The translations under genes and the position numbers were made by a program. A stretch of 64,000 nucleotides of DNA from Amphirosellinia nigrospora (lineage: Eukaryota; Ascomycota; Sordariomycetes; Xylariales; Xylariaceae), in assembly GCA_004123355.1 (NCBI GenBank), contig SCHM01000001.1, forward strand, positions 6,954,193-7,018,192, written 5' to 3'. The notes under the pieces are model-generated. The model saw only the letters and a list, made by a program, of their open reading frames with translations, was not told the DNA's origin and ran no database searches. The stretch's first letter is position 1. Each line of letters opens with the position of its first letter. This document shows positions 45,331 to 56,839 of this stretch, piece by piece.

Positions 45331-45984
45331 TCACCCGTACCCGTCCTCATCTAAATCATCCACGTCGTCATATTCATCCTCATCGTCATGATGATAGCCA
45401 TCCATTCCAAACGGGGCGCTCGAACTAGACGGCGGTTCCGTCTGCCACTCCATGTCATCATCGCCAGTCTCGCCTTGCGCCACATCCTGCCCGCCGCTCT
45501 CGCTTTCCTGCGCGATCTCGACCCTCTGCTTATTTCTCCTGAAGAATTTCCTCGGCGGCACGGTCTTGGGCGGCTGGCCCGTGTCCCCGCTCCACCTCGC
45601 CAGCGTATGTGCCGCCATCTTCTTCAGCGCCTCGCTGTTCTGGGCGAGCTCCCACGAGTAGTGGAGGGCCTTGTGGTGGCGCGACTCGAGCTCGAGCGCG
45701 CCCTCCTTCAGCTTGTCGATGCTCTGGAAGACGTCCTCGAGGCTCGCCGTCGCGCATCGCTGGCTGCAGAACGACGTCGGCGGCATGGCGGAACACAGGC
45801 CCGCCGGGTTGAAACGGGGGCACTGGTGCGGCAGTGTACCATTATTTTGGCTCGCATGGCGACAGAGATTCCACCCCGTGACGCGTGGCGTCCCTATGGG
45901 GTTGGGGCAGTCGTTTTGGGCGCATCGGTCTTGCTCCCATATGTACCTGCACATTGTATGCTGGGCATTTGAGGTCAGAATCAT
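45331..45984 (-). CDS. Hypothetical Cys-rich protein with acidic tail, 217 aa
   Basis: Family not recognised. A single open frame with no break. Residues 10-80 hold about ten cysteines and two histidines (MCRYIWEQDRCAQNDCPNP, WNLCRHAS, HQCPRFNPAGLC, SFCSQRC), a pattern that could bind zinc. Next is a helical segment (LEDVFQSIDKLKEGALELE, KALHYSWELAQNSEALKK), then a basic patch PPRKFFRRNKQR. The tail is strongly acidic, ending in an Asp/Glu/Tyr-rich stretch DEDEYDDVDDLDEDGYG. No signal peptide or membrane segment is visible, so it is probably intracellular. The long antisense frame (45388-45972, plus) is less protein-like. It is convergent with the Faf1-like gene and its start faces the tRNA-Val gene. 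Confidence 0.6.
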   Translation of the reverse strand: MILTSNAQHTMCRYIWEQDRCAQNDCPNPIGTPRVTGWNLCRHASQNNGTLPHQCPRFNPAGLCSAMPPTSFCSQRCATASLEDVFQSIDKLKEGALELESRHHKALHYSWELAQNSEALKKMAAHTLARWSGDTGQPPKTVPPRKFFRRNKQRVEIAQESESGGQDVAQGETGDDDMEWQTEPPSSSSAPFGMDGYHHDDEDEYDDVDDLDEDGYG

Positions 45985-46365
45985 CCCATTCCGGCAGAAG
46001 ATTGAGATAATCTGACTACCCCTCCTTTATATACAATGACAAAGAATATATAATATCGGAAACTAGTCAAACAGGTCACAAAGAGAGTGTGCTTAACACG
46101 CACCGAGGCATTGTTTTAGTTAGACCCTGCTACCTGGGCCACTTAGAGCTGAAGTTGACCTGAGTGCTAAAATGTTGTAATACTACTACCGTGGTCCACT
46201 GTTGATAATGTTTAAAATGACTTGCATTTTGCGATTGGGAAATTAAGAAAAGGGGGAGTACCTAGGTACTGTAGTGTCTTGTCTCATCCATACATCCACA
46301 ACACGGATACTATGATCACCAATTGCCTCGCGACACATCATCCAGCAAACAAAGCATACTTCCTT
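45985..46365. other. Intergenic between the 217-aa protein gene and tRNA-Val
   Basis: About 380 AT-rich bases with one TACCTAGGTAC-type palindrome near 46259-46269. Nothing else recognised. Confidence 0.5.
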
Positions 46366-46439
46366 GGTTTCGTGGTGTAGTTGGTTATCACGTCAGTCTA
46401 ACACACTGAAGGTCTCCGGTTCAAGTCCGGGCGAAATCA
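46366..46439 (+). tRNA. tRNA-Val (anticodon AAC)
   Basis: Full cloverleaf in 74 nt without intron. Acceptor GGTTTCG pairs with CGAAATC; discriminator A. The D-arm is GTGTAGTTGGTTATCAC, and the anticodon stem TCAGT/ACTGA encloses CTAACAC, anticodon AAC. The T-arm is TCCGG-TTCAAGT-CCGGG. A TTTT Pol III terminator lies at 46445-46448, six bases after the 3' end, with a longer T run at about 46476-46482. Confidence 0.97.
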
Positions 46440-47038
46440 GACTATTTTGTTCCTTACTCCGAGTAGTTATATTTCTTTTTTTAAGGTCTGGTGTTGGGCG
46501 ATCGGTAGATTCTAGGAAGGGCTTGGCTCGAAATACGAGATAGGATAACGATGAATCGAGTGCTAGGTTCGATTAGTAAATATTGTATAGCTGCTGGAAT
46601 TGGGACATGGGATAAGTAATTATCACACCTCTATTAATCTTAGTATCAGTCAAGAATGTGCGCAGTTATACACGAAGCATCGGTGAAGATATATGAATAT
46701 TATGTATCTGTAATATCAAACCCAATATATGTAATGCGAACATCCGCGGCTTGTTCGCTCCTCTACATGTATGGCCCCTAGGTCTCACTGACTCTATAGA
46801 ATGAACAGACCAATGTCCCAATCCCAGTAAACCAAATCATAACCCTGGATTTCGTATGGTTTCGTTTCTCAAATGGAGAGACATCGTAAAGGGGGCCAGT
46901 TTCGTCCGAGACCATTGTTGGCGCAGCTCTTTAGCCCCTTGAACTGCCACCCATTATAGTCATCGCTGTAATCATCGATTAAGTGGCACATATATGATGG
47001 TATGTGGCTGGCGTCAATTATGTGAGTGGTGACTCGCG
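46440..47038. other. Intergenic between tRNA-Val and the mannosyltransferase 3' end
   Basis: About 600 bases. Apart from the Pol III terminator nothing is recognised. The short minus-strand open frame 46869-47075 is 3' flanking sequence. Confidence 0.5.
46445..46448 (+). terminator. Pol III terminator of tRNA-Val
   Basis: TTTT just downstream of the tRNA 3' end, the standard RNA polymerase III stop signal. Confidence 0.8.
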
Positions 47039-48769
47039 TTATGGGCTGGCCCAACCGCCAGCCACATCGACCCATTCGGCCAAGCAGGAACCTTCTTTGC
47101 CCTCGACATCTACAATGTCCGTGTCACAGCGGCAACGGCACCCACCATTCTCTTTTTCTTCATCCCATTGCTCCCAGTACTCATCTTCTTCCGCACGGTA
47201 CTTCTCATCTGTAGTCGTCACCTCGAGGTATGGTTCCCGAGGCAACTGCCGAGCAGGAGCATTGGCTGGACAATGTTGAATAGTGGTATGCCGATAACCA
47301 AAGTCGCGGAAGTAGTGAATATCACGAGGAGCCAGCAAAACACCGGCGGCGAGGGAATGAATAGGGGCGTCACCCCACTAGGTAGCCAATTAGTTAGAGA
47401 GATGAGGAATAGATTTCTCCGAAACTTACTCTTTCCATCCAAAACCCGCCACTGTGGTCCATCATCTGGAAGAAATCTTCGTACTCCTTGCTTCGGAACC
47501 AGCTGAGCTTGGCGATTTCAAAGTTGGACCAGAAATGACACATATTGTAGCTCTCGCCATCCATCGCCTCGGAATCAATCTCAGGCATGCCGCGGCCAGG
47601 TTCAACTCGCAGGATCTCTTCTGGTAGCGGTGGCTTGTAGTTGGGATCGTCTTCGGGACGGGACTGTGGCTCCCTGGGCTCAACAAACATCTCCCATAGA
47701 CCCTGGGAGGTTATATTGTTCAAACGTTTGTAAGCGGATGCGTAGCGGAAGATATTAGGAACGGTTTCCCTCAGTTCTTTGACAGCAATTGTAAAGCCGT
47801 ATGTCTTATTACTTTCGATCATCTTTAAGAAAGGATCACTTTACAAAGTTAGTACTAGAAAAATTGCATGTGTAATTCAACATACTAGGTGATGTCGCAG
47901 AAATACTTGATCTCGGGCTCCAAGCGCCAGTACCATTCGTACTTAGCAAGGAGCGGGTGCTTATAAAAGAACCTATTATTATGTTAGTACCCATTGGCCA
48001 AGGCCGGGTTGATGATACACACCCTGAATAAAACCGGCACATGGCATGGTAACTCTCTAGTCCACCATACATGACAGCGGCGTCTCCCTGTTTGGCGATA
48101 CCTTCCTTTGCGATTTTAGGATCTATCCACTCAGGATAGCCCCACATCTCTGGGCCAACTTTGCCGAACTCCACAGAAGATGAAGTGTAGTTCCGGACGG
48201 TGTCCTTGAAGGTTTGATTGAAGTCCCCGTCATTGAGAAAAACGTAAGGATAATGATACCATCGATTGAAATGGCGCTCGATGGACTTGATGGACTGGAT
48301 AACACCTTCTAATTCCTTGTTGCGCGCAAGCACACGAAAGCAGCATTTGCTCTAGGTTTCGATGTATCGGGCTCAAGGCAGCCAGTCACAAAGACCTTGT
48401 CATGGTCTTCGCTGATTTTTCTGGGGAGACTCGCGTTAGTCATAGCAAGACGCCAATATCATTATCCACCCGATCATACCTAATAGCTGGCGGCGCCCCA
48501 GCGGGAATCAATATCCTCCCCGGAGAGCTTGGATGCCTCACAAACAACACCAATATAAGTATTAGAACAATGATTGGAAAAAGCACAACAACACCCAAGG
48601 GCACCGAGATACTCGAGTTGCCTCTTAACCGAAGTGGTCTGCGTAAGAAAGCAAGGCGTGCACGAAGCTGGTTCCGACGACCATTCCTCTTTTCATCGGT
48701 TGTAGGCAGAGGCGAGGAGACGCCTATTGCCGATGGCACGCGGCGATACGCGCGCCTTATGATATCCAT
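47039..48769 (-). CDS. Kre2/Mnt1-type alpha-1,2-mannosyltransferase (GT15), one frame break
   Basis: Golgi type II enzyme that adds alpha-1,2-mannose to O- and N-linked glycans of wall and secreted proteins. Exons are about 48769-48480, 48420-48023, 47972-47886, 47838-47430 and 47377-47039; with one missing base the total is 508 codons. A short cytoplasmic N-terminus rich in Arg is followed by the membrane anchor (VPLGVVVLFPIIVLILILV). The GT15 domain has RANAAFV...LARNKELEGVIQSI, RWYHYPYVFLNDGDFNQTF, GDAAVMYGGLESYHAMCRF, YEWYWRLEPEIKYFCDITYD, ESYNMCHFWSNFEIAKLSWF with the candidate nucleophile Glu, and WGDAPIHSLAAGVLL. The C-terminus ends in a Cys pattern and GSCLAEWVDVAGGWASP. The single break lies near 48333. 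Several KTR/KRE2 paralogues exist in fungi, so no symbol is given. Confidence 0.93.
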
Positions 48770-51417
48770 GGTGGGCTCGGCAGGTATATTATAGCGGGAT
48801 TCGAAAGCCCCTAGAATCCCGGGTTCCAAACAAGATGCGTGCCAGGAGGTGGTGATTATGCGATGCTCGATTATGATGCAATATTAATCCGACGATGCTA
48901 GCACCAAAGCTGATTATGACTATGGGTCCAGATCGGCGACTGGCATGTGGATAGCAAAAAAGGGGAAGCGTGTACTCCAACTCTAACAGTCAAGCGACGG
49001 CGTGAAACTCGGTTGTGCCTTTTGTCTATCGGCGACAGCTTCCTCGAAAGATGTGGCCAGTTAACGTAGGAACGTGCAAATGCACGGCCTCAAGTGACTA
49101 TCGTGAAATCGAGGGAGTAACGAGCGACAAGGGAAGGTCCCAAGATACAGCGGCGGCTGGCGCGACAGGGAGAGCGAGGAAGACGGCAGGCCAAAGACAA
49201 GCGGGTGTTGCCGGAGGAATGCAGTCGGAAAGGCGCTGATTGACGATGGCAACGACGGTGGCCTGCTGGCCCTGAGGTTGTTGTGTTGGACTATACGCTG
49301 CCAGCTACCAGCAACTTCCTCTGAAGCCGGCTGCAGAAAGCAGCGAGTAGTGATCTAAACTGCCGCCCGGCTTGGCGACGATGGATGGAATCGGCGTAGT
49401 AGAAGACGGGTACACCGGGAGGAGGAGGTTGATAGGGATGCCCCTTTGCAGAAGCGATGGAAATGGAAGAGTCGGACAAAATTATGGGAGAGGATATAGG
49501 ACACGGGGAGCAGGGCGAAACACGTTTGTTAGGGCAGATAAGATTTTCGGCGCTGGGGAGCTGTCATTTACTGGCACCCGGCGCCGCGATAACGTTTCAG
49601 CACGTTAGGTTTTAGTAGTTCGCCGCACGCGATCGCTAACAACAGGTACCTCAGGTACCTACCTCATAAGGTACCGCCACTAACCCAGGAGAAATAGGGG
49701 GAGATCCAGAAGCGTTCGACCCACTTTATCCTTCCACAGTCCCCTTATTGCCAGCGAAGACGGGTGGCGCTGACTCAAGTCTAGCCAATCATATCGAGCC
49801 AGATAGAGTCTAGTCCCGATGTTTACTAGTGGCGCCATGCGCAAAAACCAGCCGCAATGCTTGACTTGCAAGACTCAACCTTGATTGACCCAATCTCCTA
49901 AAAATAGCGCTGCAGATTCATATATGTAGTTGTCTCGCAGTATCGCACTTAGAGGAGGTACTATGCATGTGTTTGCTGTACCACGAATTATAGAACTACC
50001 ACTACATTAGGTAGTGTACAGATACTACCTAATTGCTCACAAGTAGGTAGTAGGTATGACAGAGAGCTGAGCTTAATATCAGATGTGTTTGTAATACCAA
50101 CCTCAACCTACCTGTACTCTATGCACCCCGGTCACTTTCTCGGGTGTCTGCCGCCTTTGGGTTGGCCTACGCAGCTCAAGTGTTTTTAAGGTTTATCTCG
50201 AAATAGATTCCGTCTTTGGGGTATCGTTAGCCCTCATTGATACACTTGGTGCTCTGCCAACTTCCAACCTCCACACTCAAACTGCCTGGTCTTGAGTGAA
50301 CTAACTCATGCCTTCCCAGTGATTTGCCGGATGAAGAGATGGGTGCGGAACCGGGTTTGAGAGTGATATGAATGCAAGTAGTTTATCTGACCTTGCCTAC
50401 ATTAGGTTACCAGGCTAAACCTAGACTTGGAAAGTATACTAGGTAGCGAATGAGTAAACCGATGAGACAATCATTGCGCGCTCAAACTATAACTTTGAAC
50501 AGTCTTTTTGCTTTTCTATATTCGTAAGCAGGATCAGATACCCAAAAGTGATTATCTCTATTAAGAGAGTGAACAAACCTCAACAAGGCTCACTTACTTA
50601 ATTCTCTCAGTAGTCACGCACATCTTCATTCGGAATCCACTAAAACGATCAATTCAGGAGCTATAATCACTATTTGTTTCACACGTAATCGTAGCTACGG
50701 CTTGTGATGATAAGACCTTGTATTGTAGGACAAGTATGAGAATACTGGGTGCTTTACGATTTATCAATTCGTACCGAATTAGTCAAGTATCACGTGAAGA
50801 AATCTAACAAGAGAGTGGGTAGTTCATCTGATCACTGCGATGGGGTTATGATATTTGCCGGCGAGAGTTGCCTTTCATAGCATCCCACGTTCTTTCCCGC
50901 CTAATTAGAATTAATCTATCGTCTCCCCCTCGGCGTGTAAGCCAACCACTCATCGTACCTCATTTGCAATAAAATACCGATCTATTGTTCCAAAAATGGA
51001 AATTATCCAATCTCGACGTACGGGGCCATCTGAAGATGGTTACAACGCCGATGGGATTCTCTAAACGGCGATGGCGTCGAACTCCCCCAAGAACGCGTGT
51101 ACTGACGCAGAAGTAAGGTGATTTCATCTATCTCCTTGTCGTCATATCTGCAGGCTGAAGCCAAGGACCCGGTTCGAGACATACTTCGTTATCTACTTAA
51201 GTAGTTAGCCCAACGTAGATAGACATTGGGTTGCATTGCTCAAGGTGAAGCCTGTTACTTGGCAGAGTGACATATACTATATAACAGACCTATTCTCTCT
51301 GTCCTCAATCCCGCCTTGCTATGAGAGTTTCATATTATCAAAAGTCAGCATTTGAATTCCTAGTTCTCCTACACAGCTGGCGAGTACGTTGTGAACTAGA
51401 GATACGTGCCAATCAAT
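48770..51417. other. Long intergenic region with TACCTA/GGTACC motif clusters
   Basis: About 2.6 kb between divergent genes. The first 800 bases are moderately GC-rich, with short open frames lacking motifs, probably the mannosyltransferase leader. Clusters of the palindromic GGTACC and TAGGTA/TACCTA words occur at about 49645-49680 and 50005-50060. No gene is supported. Confidence 0.5.
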
Positions 51418-52870
51418 ATGCATTGGCTCCTGTCCACACTGGTAGGGACCGCCCTCATAGGCACGGGTACGTAATGCCTGGTTCGGTTTATAGGCGAAGC
51501 GATGTATATCATATGACTACTAATATTATTCTATAGTTGTCTCACAGACTGCTCTGCCCTTTCCAAGCTCATGCGCCAATGTGGCCGCTGCTAAGTATCC
51601 TTATACCGTCGACTCAGCATGGCAGATTACGAAAATCGCGAGCGGCCTGCGTCAGCCACGGACTATAATCTTTGACCCGTTGGGTAATATGTTGGTACTG
51701 CAAGCCACGTCGGGCGTGTCAGTGCATACGTTTGGTTCAGACGGCTGCATCAACAGCACGCAGACTATTGTCCAAAACTCTGGGCTTAATCATGGCTTAA
51801 GCCTCACCCCAGATGGCAAGACATTATACGTGAGCTCAGCCACACAGGTATGGGCGTATTCCTACGATGCCGCAACACGGCAAGTGTCGAACCAGAAGAC
51901 CGTCATCACTGGCATCAGCCAAGGGGTGCACTCCACGCGAACTGTCGTCGTGTCCCCAAGAACCCAAATATCATTTTGGTTTCCACTGGGTCGAACGCCA
52001 ACTGGGATTATGCCGCCGGCAACCCCTCTACTGGCCGCGCATGTGTCAAATCGTTTGATATCAGCCAGGCCCCTGCGACCGGATACAACTATAACACACA
52101 GGGCACTATGGTCGCCTATGGTGTTCGAAACGAGGTGGCGCTCGCTTTTGATCCAAATGGCCATGCATGGGGCGTCGAGAATAGTGGCGATGACTTTAGG
52201 AGGACGGTCAACGGGCAAGCGACCGATGTTCACATCGACAATCCTGCTGAGGAGTTGAACTACTGTATGCAGATGTTTCCGCTTCGTCAACTTATATCAG
52301 CAAGTGAAAAAGCTAACATGAGTATCCCCAGTCGGCGACCCAGAAAGCCCACGCACGCCAAACTGGTACGGCTATCCAACCTGCTTCACGGTTTGGGAGC
52401 CGTCTCTCTTCAAAGATACCACAACACTCAAGACGGGCTCGCAATTTGTGGTGACACCTAACACGACGTTCAACGATGCGTCATGCGACGGCGTCTCCAA
52501 TCCGCCCCGACTAAGCTTCCCTGCACACATAGCACCCATCGGTAGCGTGTTTGACAAGAACGCGACGAACCTGTACGTTACGTTCCACGGATCGTGGGAC
52601 CGACAGCCTGCTGCGGGGTATTTAGTTGCCGAGGTGCCTTTCACCAAGACGGCCGACGGTCTCTATGACCCAGTTGCGCCGCCTGACTCCAAGACGGGCT
52701 ACAAGACTGTCTTGTCGTCTCAGAACCCAGGGTCTTGCAACTCGCCTTCGTTGACTCAGAGCACGTGCTGGAGGCTGGCGGGCGTGAGCTGGGATAATGC
52801 GGGCCAGAAGCTTTTTGTTAGCAGTGATAATCAAGCTGATGGAGAGATCTTTGTCTTACAGAAGAAATAG
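51418..52870 (+). CDS. Secreted sorbosone-dehydrogenase-like beta-propeller, one frame break
   Basis: Member of the glucose/sorbosone dehydrogenase-like group, which in relatives uses PQQ or binds sugars; the fungal role is unclear. Exons 51418-51466, 51537-52264 and 52332-52870; with one missing base the total is 439 codons. The N-terminal signal peptide is MHWLLSTLVGTALIGT. Blade sequences follow: IASGLRQPRTIIFDPLGNML, NHGLSLTPDGKTLYVSSAT, GVHSTRTVVVSP, then after the frame change at the C run 51954-51957 NPNIILVSTGSNANWDY. Next are GVRNEVALAFDPNGHAWGVE, GDDFRRTVNG and NPAEELNYC, and NLYVTFHGSWDRQPAAGYLV near the end. Several cysteines in the C-terminal third fit an extracellular protein. 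First-exon splicing (GTACGT...TAG) is supported by the join into a clean signal peptide. Substrate and cofactor are not known. Confidence 0.85.
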
Positions 52871-53985
52871 GCGATATAGAATATGGGTGGCCTTGTTTTT
52901 GGCGAGGCACTTATAATGGCATAAATAACTTTTGAAAGATAGCGTAGGGGTCTTGTAGAACGTTGCTGCTTTTCAAGTATAAGGCGGGCGAATCCCATTT
53001 TACCTTCAGGCTGTCTTGTTCAAATATATATATATACTATAGCGAGGGATATAACAAGTGGCATTTATGTTAGACCTGAGGACTGCATATTTGCAGGTCT
53101 GGTGCATGCTTTATTCTCATGACGATTCAAGCCCGCGCGTAAAATGTTGCTTAAGTGAAGAAGCTCCTCTCCTAGACGGTATGTGTTTCGGCTATCCATC
53201 ATACAAAAACTTTAATGCATCCCCGTAATTCGACTTCTAAAAAAAAATAACCTAGTCGAACGCTGACGGTGGCCCTCGTGAATTACCATCTTCTTCGCTT
53301 CGGGCAGAAAGGGTCGCATCATACAAGGCTATGCCAATAGTGAGAAGTTCGTCATCATCGGCAAAGCTCGTATTGTAGATTTCTGGAGATGGAGAGGCTC
53401 TCGAGAAGCAACGTCGCCAGGAGATCAAAGGCTCTCATGACATGGCACTTGGCGTGTCTGTGTAGCATGACTACGTGACCAAGGTTGTTGCAATGAAAGC
53501 CTACCTCATCAGACACAACCACGGCCACTAATTTTTACTACATTAGGTGGCATTTTCTATCAAGCCTTTAGCTCTAACGTGTAAGGATGGCTCCTAAAGA
53601 TTTTGCGTCTTCTTCAGCCTCAATGCTGAAAATATCAACAGCAAATGCGTGGGGTTATGACAGGCGCGATCCAGACAGAGTCTAGGAGCCGCTCGTCAGG
53701 CCATATGGCTCACTAATCGTTGACATCTCGTTCCCTGGTGTTGTGCGGGCTAGTCTACACACTCGAGCTAGGCGTGCCTTCCGTAACCTGGCGAATCCGT
53801 AATAAAGTAGAGGCGTGGCACGGTTGCGGGGTGTCGAGTGAACGGTAAATTTGGGCTTAAAATTTAGAACGGTCGAGTATCAGTTTATAACGGAGTTTGT
53901 TACGAGACCTCCCCACAAGACTAACACCAACCATCATCTTTCCACCCAGCACATAGGCAATTGCAAGGACAACTAACAAAGAATC
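52871..53985. other. Intergenic region
   Basis: About 1.1 kb, with a short (TA)n run near 53026-53037. Contains the upstream region of the DUF4604 gene. Nothing else seen. Confidence 0.5.
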
Positions 53986-54643
53986 ATGTCGCAAAAAATC
54001 ACCTCTAAGAACCTATCATACGACAACTCCCTCCCCCATTCCTCGCGCGCCTCCGCGGCCAACAGACAGCGCACAGCGGTCCCGATCCCATCCTCGCCGC
54101 GCACCGGCGTCCAGGGCAGAAGCGGTCGGAATCGGAAGAAGCCGAGGACGCACCGGTGGTGGTAGACGAGGAAGGGAACGTCATATATCTGAAAGACGGG
54201 GTCCTCGAGGGCGAAGGCGGCAGTGCGCAGACGGAAGAGAAGGGCAAGGAGGAGCCCAGTCCCGAAAACAAGGATGGCGATGGAGATCTCGCACATGGTA
54301 AAGACAAGGAGAAGGTCGCGGGCATAGGCGCTTCCCGCAAACGCAAGGTCGGGCGCGTCATCGGCGAAGAACAATCGGATGATGAACGGGCGAAGACGAA
54401 ACCCAACAAGAAGAAGAACGAAGACGACGAGGCGCGCATCGCGAAGGCCAGCGCAGACATTCGCCGACTGGTTGGCCAAGATGGAGACGGTACCGCCGCC
54501 GACCACGGCGCAACAGACGCGGCGGATGATAAGTCCAGAAAGTCCCAACAAGACAGACCACCTCAGCAGAAAACCATCAAAAGCGCAAGAAAAAGGCAGC
54601 CAAGAAGATAAAGCTTAGTTTCGGCGATGACGACGGCGAATGA
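53986..54643 (+). CDS. DUF4604 family protein, two frame breaks
   Basis: Small, highly charged, probably nuclear protein of unknown role, conserved in fungi. A single exon; with two missing bases the length is 220 codons. The start MSQKITSKNLSYDNSLP, continuing PFLARLRGQQ, is the hallmark of the family. Then comes RRPGQKRSESEEAEDAP and VVVDEEGNVIYLKDGVLEGE. The middle is Lys/Glu/Asp-rich with basic clusters such as SRKRKVGRV and TKPNKKKNEDDE. The C-terminus is basic and ends KKIKLSFGDDDGE at the TGA of 54641-54643. Frame changes are at the C run 54033-54037 and the A run 54579-54582, each one missing base. The plus-strand frame is preferred over the long antisense frames because only it gives the family start and end. 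Confidence 0.85.
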
Positions 54644-55716
54644 AGCGCGTTTTCGCGGCTTCGTCACCATTCACACTTCACCGATCCTGCCTCTCGTACC
54701 AGCTACTACTTTGACCGCTTTCGCATGCGATGTGCGGAGGATTGATGTATGACATGGCTATATCTATCGAAGCGAATATTGGCAGATCCAATATAGGTCT
54801 GATCCGAATCCTCCCGCCGATACTGACGACGACACCGTTGCGCCGCGGTATCAACCAGTTGGTCAAGGCTAAGGAAATGGGAACCTACTACAAAGTATCT
54901 ACAGGCCAACGCTTCGCCGTGGGGCGTGGAAGAGAGACGTCCTATCGTCCGGATAAAGCCAGAGTAGGATAGTAACAGGAAACTGTTAATAGTCTACAGA
55001 ATCGTGAGTGCCTCGCGGCATAATCGCACTCTAGATAGTTAAGTAGATGGGCTTTCTTGACTCGCCGCAAGCGCCTTTAGTACTGCGGCTGATCGATTGG
55101 GAGCCTCTCGAGGTGGCTTCCTTCGTCTGGTCACAAAGTCAAGCCGTCCTCTGATCCTCTTCAGTAGATGGAGACGAGACTTGATGAATTTTTCTTGGGA
55201 GATCTAGGCACCCACGAGCCGTGGTTCACTTGCGAAGCCATCTGCAAACATCAGCAGTACCAGTCCGATTCAGCAGTAGCTGACAGGCTTCGCAGTGATA
55301 GCGGTTTCATGACCTCTAGTTGAAAAAACAAAACAAAACAAAAACCATTACCCTGGCCATGTTCCTATTGTTTCAATATTCCTTTCTAGCTCATCAGATT
55401 CGCGGTGTATTAAGCTATATACAGTGCTGTTATTATGTTAAACATGCTCAAGCGAATCGCTGCTAAGTGACTGATACCGTCATACTAAAACCAGAGTGAT
55501 AGCTAGACAAGTAACTTGCTTGCAGGACATCCGCCGCTCACGCAGGATGCCGAGTATAAATATTAAGTAAAATCAATGTTTTCCCAAGAATGACCATTCT
55601 CTCGATCGAGCTATTCCAATAACGCCTTTCAGATGCACCAACATTTAGCCCTCGTCATTCGATCACACGGTTTGATGCACCTGTATCGTAGGATAAAATT
55701 GCAGGTCCCAAGATTG
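54644..55716. other. Intergenic between convergent 3' ends
   Basis: About 1.07 kb. An AAAACAAAACAAAACAAAAA run lies near 55325-55345. The open frame 54730-54972 shows no motif. No gene supported. Confidence 0.5.
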
Positions 55717-56839
55717 CTAGTAGCGGGATGCCCGGTTGGGCGAGTATGAGTGGTCGTAAGAACTCGACTGTCCGTATGGATCGTCAGCGTATATAGTAGT
55801 ACGCCTGTCTTCTTCCGGAAGTAGCTCCTTGACTTCCCAATTGTTCATCCGTGTTCCGACGGAGAATTCAAGGTCCTCTTTCGTGATGGAATCCCAGTAC
55901 TAGAACCAACAAGTTAGACCCACGCCTTGGTGATTTCCATACTATAAGACATACCTTGTAGATCATCATAACGGCGAGCAGGTTGCCAACCGAGGCAAAG
56001 AGGAGGCCGTCGATGTAATGACTCGTATTGTTGCAGATGGTTGGGCTAACAGCATAGAGCAGGACTTGACCGACAACGAAGAAGAAAACGCCAAAAGCGA
56101 TATGTCCCAAGGGCCACTGGTCCTCCAAAGTCCGGACAACTAACAGAACCTGCAACGCGACATAAATCAGGAGCTGAATACCGTTCAACAGGTAGAGAAC
56201 CGCAAATAGTCCCACGGTGTTGGTTGGTCCGAGACCGGCCCAAGACTTGAAAGTCGCCAGTGCAACAAAGAATGAGATCAGCCAGGCGGCTAGGGAACAT
56301 AGTCGAAGCATCCATAATGACAAGGGCGTGCCATCTTCATAGAGTTGGAATCCAACAAAGCCGTTGATGAGGAGGCAGGTAACGAGGGCCGACGTGAAAC
56401 CCGCCTGTATGGCAACGAAGTAGGGATACGGATCGGAACCGACTGGAACGACACCGGCATCGATGATGAGAGAGAGGACGGTCAGTACCAGGAAGAGATA
56501 GAAGAATGTGAGAATCTCCTTGCGGCCTAAGGATTGCGGTATTAGCTACATGTGTCTATATTCGTTGGCATTTTCATATGCAAGGAAGAGAGACTTGCCG
56601 ACAGCAGTGAACTTGCTCCGAATATGTAAGATCATAACGACGGTCATGCCCAGGGCGATAATGTGGAAGAAGCTGGACGCGCCCTGGAATATGATGGTGT
56701 TTGCGAGCTCGATATTTCGCGCGAAGCAGTCCGTGTCGACGCCAACACCGCTGGAGATGGTGGTCATAGGGCCGACGGAAGCACACAACGGCAGCGGCGC
56801 CGTGCGGCAGATGTCGGAGAAGTCGCCGAAGCCTCCCAT
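55717..56839 (-). CDS. chs7: Chs7, chitin synthase export chaperone
   Basis: ER membrane chaperone needed for export of the chitin synthase Chs3-type enzymes. Exons 56839-56599, 56526-55955 and 55899-55717 give 331 aa, no frame break. The start [20 protein letters not shown] is family-specific, followed by [20 protein letters not shown] and seven hydrophobic segments (for example [13 protein letters not shown] and [18 protein letters not shown]). [32 protein letters not shown] and the tail [17 protein letters not shown] close the conserved part. The tail after that is Ser/Tyr-rich. The first intron uses a GCAAGT donor with TTAG acceptor, a GC-AG intron, supported because the join gives [15 protein letters not shown]. 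Frame and length fit fungal Chs7 well. Confidence 0.95.

Noticed and set aside
45388-45972. Plus-strand open frame of 194 codons
   Set aside because: Antisense to the 217-aa Cys-rich frame. The minus frame has patterned cysteines and a charged tail; the plus frame shows only Arg/Leu/Ala-rich sequence.
53973-54551. Two long minus-strand open frames
   Set aside because: They lie opposite the DUF4604 gene, whose start and end match the family on the plus strand.
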